From Rouxiella chamberiensis (GTDB lineage: Bacteria; Pseudomonadota; Gammaproteobacteria; Enterobacterales; Enterobacteriaceae), in NCBI RefSeq assembly GCF_026967475.1, contig NZ_CP114058.1:124001-188000 (forward strand): 64,000 bases of DNA, written 5' to 3'. The notes below the pieces were generated by a model that was not told where the DNA came from, searched no databases, and worked only from the letters and a program-made list of their open reading frames with translations. Shown here in pieces: positions 9,012 to 17,400 of this stretch; position 1 is the first letter of the stretch; each line of letters begins with the position of its first letter. The position numbers and the translations under genes are program-made.

Positions 9012-9038
9012 AGATTAAGAATAATCAGGAGTGTTGTA

Positions 9039-10346
9039 ATGACGAACGAAGCTACGACTACCGATATTATGCCCGTGCTGCTGTCTTCGCAGGCGGCCGA
9101 TGCGCGTTGGGGTGAAAAAGCCCTGTTAAGTACCGATGCTGCGGGCATCACCATTCATTTTTCAGCTGACGATAAGCTGACTTCGATTGCCCGTGCAGCC
9201 CGTCGTATCGAAGGGCAGGGCATCAAAAAATTGCAGCTCGCCGGTGAAGGCTGGGATCTGGAAACCAGCTGGGCATTCTGGCAGGGTTTCCGCAGCCCGA
9301 AAGGCAGCCGCAGCGTGGAGTGGGCAGAGCTTTCAGAAACCGACTCCGAAAAACTGCAACAACGCCTGAAAATTATCGACTGGGTGCGCGACACTATCAA
9401 TAAACCCGCTGAAGACTTGAGCCCCGAAAAACTGGCTCGCAGCGCGGTTGATCTGCTGTGCGGATTTGGTGATTCCATCAGCTACCGCATCACCAAGGGC
9501 GAAGAGCTGCGCGAAAAAGAGTACAACGGCCTTTATACCGTAGGTCGCGGTTCCGATCGCCCGCCGGTCATGTTGTCATTGGACTATAACCCGACCGGTA
9601 ACCCTGAAGCGCCGGTGTTTGCCTGCCTGGTCGGTAAAGGCATTACCTTCGATACCGGCGGCTACAGCCTGAAACCCAGCGGTTCCATGGATTCCATGAA
9701 AGCCGACATGGGGGGTGCGGCGACACTGACCGGCGCACTGGCTCTGGCCGCAGCGGGTGGACTGGACAAACGCGTCAAACTTTACCTCTGCTGCGCCGAT
9801 AACATGGTGAGCGGAAATGCGTTCAAACTGGGCGACATTATCACCTATCGCAACGGCAAAACCGTTGAAGTGATGAATACCGATGCCGAAGGGCGTCTGG
9901 TGCTGGCCGATGGCCTAATCGATGCTTCCAAACATAATCCGACCCTGCTTATTGATGCCGCCACTCTGACCGGCGCGGCAAAAATGGCGCTCGGCAATGA
10001 TTATCACGCGCTATTGAGCTTCGATGATGCGCTCGCCAACGATCTGCTGGCCTCTGCGGTTGAAGAGAACGAGCCTTTCTGGCGTCTGCCGCTGGCCGAA
10101 TTCCACCGCAACCAGTTGCCGTCCAACTTTGCCGACCTGAACAATATTGCCGGTCCTGCAAATGGGGCTGGTGCCAGCACCGCCGCTGCTTTCCTGTCGC
10201 ATTTCGTGTCTGAATACAAGAAAGGCTGGCTGCACATCGACTGTTCCGCGACCTACCGTAAAAGCGCTTCCGGCCAATGGGCTGCGGGCGCGACCGGTCT
10301 GGGCGTGCGTACCGTCGCCAACCTGTTGTTGGCTAAAGCTAAATAA
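9039..10346 (+). CDS. pepB: Peptidase B (leucyl aminopeptidase family M17)
   Basis: PepB is a cytoplasmic manganese- or zinc-dependent aminopeptidase that removes N-terminal residues from peptides. The 435 residues are close to the 427 of E. coli. The M17 metal centre is complete: [16 protein letters not shown] (about residue 200), the CADNMVSG stretch and the signature [14 protein letters not shown] (about residue 280). A good AGGAG site precedes the ATG. In E. coli pepB follows iscX at the end of the isc cluster. Here it directly follows the truncated iscS and probably shares its transcript. Confidence 0.95.
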   Translation: MTNEATTTDIMPVLLSSQAADARWGEKALLSTDAAGITIHFSADDKLTSIARAARRIEGQGIKKLQLAGEGWDLETSWAFWQGFRSPKGSRSVEWAELSETDSEKLQQRLKIIDWVRDTINKPAEDLSPEKLARSAVDLLCGFGDSISYRITKGEELREKEYNGLYTVGRGSDRPPVMLSLDYNPTGNPEAPVFACLVGKGITFDTGGYSLKPSGSMDSMKADMGGAATLTGALALAAAGGLDKRVKLYLCCADNMVSGNAFKLGDIITYRNGKTVEVMNTDAEGRLVLADGLIDASKHNPTLLIDAATLTGAAKMALGNDYHALLSFDDALANDLLASAVEENEPFWRLPLAEFHRNQLPSNFADLNNIAGPANGAGASTAAAFLSHFVSEYKKGWLHIDCSATYRKSASGQWAAGATGLGVRTVANLLLAKAK

Positions 10347-10365
10347 GCAAAGGGAACGAGACGAG

Positions 10366-11121
10366 ATGAGCGTTCCGCATGATATTCCAGCCGCAGGTTC
10401 GCCGAATGAAAACGAGCTTGAGCGTTTGCTCAGGCTCTCGGTAACTCAGGCTGCCTATCGCCCGGCTTTTTATCAGGCTTTACTCGAGTCAACTGTTTGG
10501 GTACTGGGCGATGCCGGCCAGGAACCGGCGGGGAATCCCGCCGAAATCTCAGCCGGTAGCGAGTTGAACCTGCTGCATTGGGAAAAACAGGACGGGAGTT
10601 CTATCATTCCTTTCTTCTCGTCGGTAGAGGTGCTTGAGCGCGCTGCGGCCGGAGAAAGTGAAGACGAGCAATCCTTTGTCGCGCTTCCGGCGCGGATTCT
10701 GTTTGAAATGACGCAGGGCGAAGAACTGTTTCTCAATCCGAAATCCGAATACGGTAAAGAGTTCTACCCGAGCGAAATCACCTTGCTGCTTGATAAGGGC
10801 GGATTGGCCGCGCCGACCGAACTGGCGCTGGACGCCGAAAGTCAGCTGCTGATTGGGCAGCCGGAAGAGTATCCTTCGGCAATGGTTGATGCTTTAACCA
10901 CACTCTTTAGCCAGAAAAAGCCGGTTCGCCGGGCTTTTCTGGCGCTGATCCACGACAAAAATGTCGATCCCGAACCAAATCTGCTGGTTGGCATTGAAGC
11001 CGACGGTACCCCGTCAGAAGTGGATGCGCTAATCCGCGAAGCGGGGAATGTCGCCAGTGAAACATCGCCGGACGATAAACCCGTCGACTTTTGTGTAGTA
11101 GACGAAAAGGAGGGGGGTTAA
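10366..11121 (+). CDS. sseB: Enhanced serine sensitivity protein SseB
   Basis: SseB is a small cytoplasmic protein. In E. coli its overexpression affects serine sensitivity and it is linked to rhodanese SseA function, but its biochemistry is not established. The ATG at 10366 follows GGGAACGAGACGAG, 17 bases after the pepB stop, giving 251 residues. The conserved N-terminus ENELERLLRLSV and the motif RILFEMTQGEELFLNP near residue 112 identify it. It forms an operon with pepB, the standard order. The strong terminator at 11264-11289 ends the unit. Confidence 0.9.
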   Translation: MSVPHDIPAAGSPNENELERLLRLSVTQAAYRPAFYQALLESTVWVLGDAGQEPAGNPAEISAGSELNLLHWEKQDGSSIIPFFSSVEVLERAAAGESEDEQSFVALPARILFEMTQGEELFLNPKSEYGKEFYPSEITLLLDKGGLAAPTELALDAESQLLIGQPEEYPSAMVDALTTLFSQKKPVRRAFLALIHDKNVDPEPNLLVGIEADGTPSEVDALIREAGNVASETSPDDKPVDFCVVDEKEGG

Positions 11122-11263
11122 GCCACTATCTGGTAAGCCACACCCAGCCTTTTTATCAACGCAAATGGGGAAGCTGGTTGAGAAACATTATTCCTTCTTC
11201 CGGAAAAGCCTGAGTCTGTGATTTATTACCCCTTCCGGCAAGCTATGGAAGGTGCATGTAGAC

Positions 11264-11289
11264 AGGGTCGCCTCAGGCGACCCTTTTTA
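11264..11289. terminator. Terminator between sseB and the convergent DSD1-type gene
   Basis: AGGGTCGCC and GGCGACCCT form a perfect nine-base-pair stem with a TCA loop, followed by TTTTTAT. The left flank lacks an A-run, so it mainly serves sseB. Confidence 0.88.
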
Positions 11290-11313
11290 TGCGCCGACCT
11301 CGGCTGACGTCGA

Positions 11314-12474
11314 TTACCAGCCGTGGATGATAGGCCAGAGGGCTTCAATATGCTCACTGCCATCACGCACTACGGCGAATTCGCCATGCTGGCTTACCGT
11401 GGCGCAGGCATGGTTCGGCAATATCCGTACGCGACTGCCGTAGGGAAGAGTGGGCAGCGTCTGCTGGCTACCCGGTCGCAACGCAAGAATGCCATGCTCC
11501 TGATTGACATCGATCATTATCAAATCGCCCAGAGGTTCGCCTTCCATCGAGCAGACAATGCCATAGCGTTGATCGACTTCCTGTGCGGCTGTACCGCGAT
11601 CCCGCGACATCGCCATCCAGCCGGCATCGACCATAATCCAGCCTTTCTGATGCTGATGGCCTATCACGGTAGCCACGACGAAAAGCGCAATGTCTGAAGT
11701 CTGGCAGACGCCGGCACCCGTCATGACCAGATCAAACAGTGTAAATACGCCCGCGCGGACTTCAGTAACGCCCGTAAGATCTTCACTGAAATGTGCCGTT
11801 GGCGTCGAGCCAACGCTGACGACCGGACTCGGCAATCCGGCCTCGCGCAGCGCATCGGCACAGGCAACCGCCGCCGCGCGCTCTTTCTCGGCCATTGCCT
11901 GGTGCGCCTGCAAGGTTTTACAGTGATAGGATTCCCCGGCGTGGGTAATAATCCCGCGTAATTCGGCCCCTTCGTTATGCAGAATCTTGCCAATTTCAAT
12001 TAACAGCGCGTCGCCGGGCACGACGCCACTGCGATGACCGTCGCTGTCTATTTCAATGAGTGCGGGGATTTTTACCCCCGCTTCGCGAGAATATCGAGCC
12101 ACCGCGTGGGCCTGTTCGATGCTGTCGAGAATAACGCTGATGTCGGTACCCTCCTTGAGCAACGCCACGACTCGCGCCAGTTTACGCGGGGCAATGCCCA
12201 CGGCATAGATGAGATCTTTACATCCCGCAGCCGAAAAAACTTCGGCCTCTTTGAGAGTGGAAACCGTGGCGGGGCCTGTGCCGTCCGCCAGAATCAGTCT
12301 TGCGGCTTCGACCGATTTTACCGTTTTAAGGTGAGGACGCAGCGGCACCCCAAAACGTGCCGTGTGCGCTCGTAAACGGGCAACATTGCGCTCAAGCTTG
12401 CTACTGTCAAGCAGCAAAAACGGCGTGTCTCTGTCATGGATACTGATGTCGAGCGGATAAGTGTTATCGGTCAT
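11314..12474 (-). CDS. DSD1/D-threonine aldolase-family PLP enzyme
   Basis: This fold-III PLP enzyme (alanine racemase N-terminal barrel) belongs to the family that holds D-serine dehydratase, D-threonine aldolase and D-threo-3-hydroxyaspartate dehydratase. The PLP lysine lies in LRPHLKTVKS near residue 51. The phosphate-binding region and the C-terminal metal site (PNHACATVSQHG, with the His and Cys ligands of DSD-type enzymes) are present near residue 353. The 386 residues match the family. The next gene on the same strand encodes an L-hydroxyamino-acid dehydratase and the third a DauR-like regulator, so the locus probably breaks down hydroxy-amino acids of both configurations. The exact substrate is open. 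Confidence 0.82.
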   Translation of the reverse strand: MTDNTYPLDISIHDRDTPFLLLDSSKLERNVARLRAHTARFGVPLRPHLKTVKSVEAARLILADGTGPATVSTLKEAEVFSAAGCKDLIYAVGIAPRKLARVVALLKEGTDISVILDSIEQAHAVARYSREAGVKIPALIEIDSDGHRSGVVPGDALLIEIGKILHNEGAELRGIITHAGESYHCKTLQAHQAMAEKERAAAVACADALREAGLPSPVVSVGSTPTAHFSEDLTGVTEVRAGVFTLFDLVMTGAGVCQTSDIALFVVATVIGHQHQKGWIMVDAGWMAMSRDRGTAAQEVDQRYGIVCSMEGEPLGDLIMIDVNQEHGILALRPGSQQTLPTLPYGSRVRILPNHACATVSQHGEFAVVRDGSEHIEALWPIIHGW

Positions 12475-12509
12475 GTTGTTGGCTCAATAAGCGTTGATAA
12501 ATGCCGCGG

Positions 12510-13475
12510 TTAAAAGGCACCGGCAAGCAGTCGACTGTAGTTATCGAGGTCAACATTGCCGCCACTGATCACTATGCCGACGCGCTTACCGCGCAGCGAT
12601 TCAGCCTGCGCGCGCACCGCCGCAAGCCCAAGACAACCGGTAGGTTCCACAACCAGCTTCATGCGCGAGGCAAAAAAGGCCATCTCATTGACTAGCTGGG
12701 CGTCCGTTGCCGTGTATATATCGCTGACGTCGCGCTGAATAATAGAAAAGTTGAGATGACCCAGTGCCGAGGTCTGAGCGCCATCGGCCAGGGTTTTCGG
12801 CGTGCCTATCTTTACAATCGATCCTGTGCGAAATGATTGCTGGCCGTCGTTGCCCGCCTCGGGCTCAACCCCATAGATCTTGCAGTCAGGCGAAAGCGCG
12901 CGCGCGGCCAGCGCCGAACCGGCAAGCAAGCCGCCACCGCCCAGCGGCGCAAAGAGGGCGTCGAGTTCACCCACTTCTTCTATCAACTCTTTTACAGCCG
13001 TGCCCTGACCCGCAATCACGGGGGCGTAGTCATAGGCATGGATCACGGTATAACCAAATTTTTCAGCCAGTTCGGCGGTAATCGCCTCTCTGTCTTGCGT
13101 GTAGCGGTCATATTGCACGACGTTGGCACCGTAACCTTCCGTTGCAGCACGTTTTGCCTTGGGCGCATCCAGAGGCATGACGATAGTGGCGGGAATGCCC
13201 AATAACGAGGCCGAGAGGGCAATACCCTGTGCGTGATTGCCCGACGAGAATGCGATAACGCCACGCTTGCGCTGCGACGCATCCAATTGGGCCAGGGCGT
13301 TGAAAGCGCCACGAAACTTGAATGCTCCCATCCGCTGCAAGTTTTCACATTTAAAGAAAATCTCGGCGTCGAGCGCGTGATTCAGAATGCTGGACTGCAT
13401 GACCGGCGTTTTATGGGCATAACCTTCAATTCTCTGGGCGGCGGCAACAACATCCTCATAATCAGGCAGAATCAT
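12510..13475 (-). CDS. Fold-II PLP dehydratase (threonine/serine or 3-hydroxyaspartate type)
   Basis: This PLP-dependent ammonia-lyase of the serine/threonine dehydratase family has 321 residues. The Schiff-base lysine lies in RMGAFKFRGAFNA, the asparagine loop in SSGNHAQG, and the phosphate cradle in GGGGLLAGS near residue 178. No C-terminal regulatory ACT domain follows, unlike biosynthetic IlvA. The sequence around FFKCENLQRMGAFKFRGA resembles threo-3-hydroxyaspartate ammonia-lyases and serine racemases (SRY1 type). I chose the ATG at 13475 because AAGGA lies six bases before it; the ATG at 13496 is possible. It lies 35 bases upstream of the DSD1-type gene, so the two form an operon. Confidence 0.82.
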   Translation of the reverse strand: MILPDYEDVVAAAQRIEGYAHKTPVMQSSILNHALDAEIFFKCENLQRMGAFKFRGAFNALAQLDASQRKRGVIAFSSGNHAQGIALSASLLGIPATIVMPLDAPKAKRAATEGYGANVVQYDRYTQDREAITAELAEKFGYTVIHAYDYAPVIAGQGTAVKELIEEVGELDALFAPLGGGGLLAGSALAARALSPDCKIYGVEPEAGNDGQQSFRTGSIVKIGTPKTLADGAQTSALGHLNFSIIQRDVSDIYTATDAQLVNEMAFFASRMKLVVEPTGCLGLAAVRAQAESLRGKRVGIVISGGNVDLDNYSRLLAGAF

Positions 13476-13542
13476 CGTTTTTCCTTTTAAGTTCATTGAA
13501 ATTAAGGCGTCCCCGAACGGACAGGCGCATTCAAAAGGTTAT

Positions 13543-14196
13543 TTACTCTTCTCGACGCACGGTTTTGGCATCGTTGTACAAGGTAGCGCGCGACACACCA
13601 AGATGTTGGGCAATAATCGGCATGGCCTTACGAACGTCGAGATAGCCCGCCTGTCTCAACTCATCAAGCAGCACGCGGCGCTCGTCGGCTTTCAGGGCTT
13701 GCGGCGCACGGAGTCGGCTGGCGGCAAATTTGTCAATGTGCGCACGAATGACTTCGGCGTTTGCCGGGTCCAGCGTTTCCTGGATATCCACATTACCCGT
13801 CTGACAAAACTGCGCCAGCAGGGTTTGCATTTGTCCGAAAAGATTGAGATCGACATTCAGACATAGCGCTGCAACATAGCGGCCGTTTTCATCCTTGATG
13901 CCAATAGACGTACTCTTCGCCCTGCGACCATCGGCAAAACGGTTGGCATAATTGGCAATTATCTGCGGGAAATCCGGGTCCGCGATGCGCGCCAAACCCA
14001 ACTCGGTAGCAGGCGCGCCGACTTCCCGACTCGAAAGATTGTTATGTATCGACAAAATCGCCTGTTCGGGGTCCAGCAGGTCATGCACGACGACCTCGCA
14101 AAAAGGAGCAAAAGTCTCGCCAATACCCTGGGCAATCAGTTCAAGCTGATTCAAGAGTATCTGGCGGTGAGCGGAGTCGGAATCATGTTTTTTCAT
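13543..14196 (-). CDS. DauR-like (YheO/PAS) transcriptional regulator
   Basis: This DNA-binding protein of 217 residues has an N-terminal YheO-like PAS domain (FAPFCEVVVHDLLDPEQAIL near residue 32, SIGIKDENGRYVAALCLNVD near residue 98) and a C-terminal HTH_22 domain (IIAQHLGVSRATLYNDAK near residue 195). DauR in Pseudomonas controls D-arginine breakdown, and relatives commonly sit beside amino-acid catabolic genes. It lies upstream of the dehydratase pair on the same strand and is the obvious candidate regulator. The PAS domain probably binds the effector. Confidence 0.85.
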   Translation of the reverse strand: MKKHDSDSAHRQILLNQLELIAQGIGETFAPFCEVVVHDLLDPEQAILSIHNNLSSREVGAPATELGLARIADPDFPQIIANYANRFADGRRAKSTSIGIKDENGRYVAALCLNVDLNLFGQMQTLLAQFCQTGNVDIQETLDPANAEVIRAHIDKFAASRLRAPQALKADERRVLLDELRQAGYLDVRKAMPIIAQHLGVSRATLYNDAKTVRREE

Positions 14197-14438
14197 GCTT
14201 TACAATTTATCCAGCTTTTTACAAATGGTCAATATTTCTTGTGTCACTGATTAATTTGCGAGGTGTATTCCAGAGATTCTGGTAAAAAATGTTCAGTGGT
14301 GTACTTTTACGTCTTGCGGTAACACAATTTTTCAATACATGTGGTTGTATTAAGGTAAGTGTTGGCGCATGTTCATGGGCGAGCGGTAACGTAGGCACAA
14401 CGACTGCGGTAAGACAAACAGGATCAGGGAGAAAGGCG

Positions 14439-17400
14439 ATGCGCGAGGATTTACGCTCTAAAGGAAGCCGTTGGCTAAAAGGTTGGCGAGGCATTGCCCT
14501 TTTATTGGCGCTGCTTTCTTTAAATGGCTGCGATGACCCTCAACCCAAAGAGCTTCAATCCAGGGCGGCCGCTCAGACCTCGGCAGTGACGGAATCTTCC
14601 TCTTTGGACACGTCGGCGAGTGCTGCCGCCCAGCACACCCAATCTTCGCAAAATCTGGATAGCCAGCGTCGTGCCGAACTGATTCATAAAAGTGAAGGCC
14701 AGCCGCTGACGCTGCTGGATGCTTCCGAACTTCAGCTTGATGGTGCCAGTGCACTGGTGCTGACTTTCTCCGTGCCGCTGGATCCTGACCAGAACTTTGG
14801 CGCGTTGCTGCATCTTGTCGACAGTAAAACCGGCACGCCAGACGGCGCATGGGAGCTTTCTGGCAATCTGACCGAACTGCGTTTTCGCCATTTATTGCCC
14901 GAGCGTAAATTAATGCTTACCGTAGAGGCTGGCATAAAAGGGCTGAATGGCGCACAGCTAGGCAGCGAACAGCAAAAGACGATAATTACGCGCAATATTG
15001 AACCGAGTGTCGGCTTTGCCAGCAAAGGTTCCTTGCTGCCAACTCGTTTTGCCGAAGGTCTACCGGTAATTGCCTTAAATATTAACAATGTTGACGTTAA
15101 TTTTTTCCGTATCAAAAGCGAGTCGCTACCCGAATTCCTTGCCAACTGGCAGTCACGCAGCGCGCTCTCTTCGTGGGAGTCCGACACGCTGCTAAAACAG
15201 GCCGAACTCGTTTATACCGGCCGCTTTGCACTCAATCCGCAGATCAATACCCGTGAACATCTACTGCTGCCGCTCGGCGGTATCGAAAAACTCAAGCAGC
15301 CGGGCGTTTATCTGGCGGTGATGCAGCAGGCGGGAAGATATAGCTATACCAACCCAGCCACCTTGTTCACCTTAAGTGATATTGGCGTTTCATTGCACAG
15401 CTTCAATCAACAGATTGACGTGTATACGCAAGGGCTGGAAGCGGGTACACCGCTTGCCGACATCAATCTGCAACTGCTTGATGAAAAAGGGCGTTTGCTT
15501 GCCGAAGGCAAATCAGATGCGCAGGGGCATGCCCGCTTTAACAAAGATCCCAAAGCGGTGTTGCTGTTGGCGCAGCACGGCGGTGAAACCAGTCTGATTA
15601 ATCTGCGTGAACCGGCGCTGGATCTCGCCGAATTTGATATTGGCGGCCCACAGGGTTACAGCAAGACACTGTTTGCTTTTGGGCCACGGGATTTATATCG
15701 TCCCGGCGAAACGCTGCTTTTAAATGCCCTGCTACGTGATGCCGACGGCAAACCCGTTGCCCCACAGCCGGTAAAAACCCAGCTCATAAAGCCTGATGGC
15801 CAAATTGCCCGCACCTTCATGTGGCAGCCGGAAAACGGACTCTATCAATATCAATATGCCATTCCTGAAGGCGGTCCGACCGGTGAGTGGAAAGTCAGTT
15901 TCAATCTCGGCGATAACCAGCTGCGTTATTATCCATTTCATGTCGAAGATTTCCTGCCCGAGCGCATGGCGCTCGATTTAGTTAACAATAAAAAGCCGTT
16001 GCCTATAGATTCTGCCGTCACCTTCGCCGTAAACGGACGTTATCTTTACGGCGCGCCTGCCGCCGGAAATCGCCTGCAGGGGCAGGTTTATCTACGTCCA
16101 TTGCGCGAAGCGGTGCCCGCCATGCCCGGCTACCAATTTGGCGCAATCAATGAAGAGAATCTTTCAAGAACATTGAGCGATGTCGACCAAACACTGGATG
16201 CGCAGGGCAAAGGTGAGGTCAGCATTGAAAATAGCTGGCGTGATATACGTTCACCGTTGCAGGTCATTCTACAGGCTAGTCTGCTTGAATCTGGCGGCCG
16301 TCCGGTGACGCGACGCATAGACCAGGCGGTCTGGCCGGCAGAAGTCCTGCCGGGCATTCGTCCGCTTTTCAGCACACAGCAAATTTATGATTACCGCACC
16401 GATAAAACGATTTCGCAGGCCGTGGTCAATGAAAATAGTCAGGCTGAATTCGATATCGTAAACGTCAATGCAAGTGGGCAAAAGCTGGCGGCGAAAGGTC
16501 TCGAGGTTCGGCTGGTGCGCGAGCGCAGAGACTATTATTGGCAATGGTCGGAAAACGAAGGTTGGCAGTCGCTCTACGACAAGAAAGATTTAATCCTCCT
16601 ACGCCAGCAGATAGATATTGCCGCAGAAGGCTCAACCAAAGTGAGCTTCCCTGTGGAGTGGGGGGCCTATCGCCTCGAAGTTGAAGATCCGCAAACCCAT
16701 CAGGTCAGCAGCGTGCGTTTCTGGGCCGGTTACAGCTGGCAGGATAATACCGACGGGACCGATGCTGTTCGTCCCGATCAGGTAAAATTGAAACTCGATA
16801 AACCGGCCTACCAGCCCGGCGAGAAAGCCAACATCCATATTCAGGCTCCTGCTGCGGGCAAAGGTTATCTGTTGGTGGAATCCAGTGAGGGGCCGCTATG
16901 GTGGCAAGCCATTGATGTGCCGGAAGCGGGCGTGGATGTGGAAGTCCCCATCAACAAGGAATGGCAGCGTCATGATCTCTATTTCAGTGCGTTAGTGCTG
17001 CGTCCCGGCGACAAAAATCAGCAGTCCACGCCGAAACGCGCCGTAGGTCTGCTGCATCTGCCGCTGGTCAGCGAAGGGCGCAAGCTAAGCCTGCAACTTG
17101 ATGCACCGCAAAAGATTCGCCCAAATCAGAACCTCACGATAAAAATCAAGGCGGCTGTTGAAGGGCAGGCAACCCCTCATCAAATCAACTTGCTGCTGTC
17201 GGCGGTCGATGCCGGTGTACTGTCAATTACCGGATTCAAAACGCCGGATCCCTACGAGGCATTTCTGGGGCGTAAACGTTACGGTGTGGATCAATATGAT
17301 GTCTACGGGCATCTTATCGAAGGAAAAGGACGCCTTGCCAGCCTGAGTTTTGGTGGCGATGGCGATGAAGATCCCCTTTCACGCGGCGGACAGAAGCCCG

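Noticed and set aside
10147..10365. Upstream extension of the sseB frame
   Set aside because: It overlaps the pepB coding end in another frame. The ATG at 10366 with its own ribosome-binding site gives the conserved SseB start.
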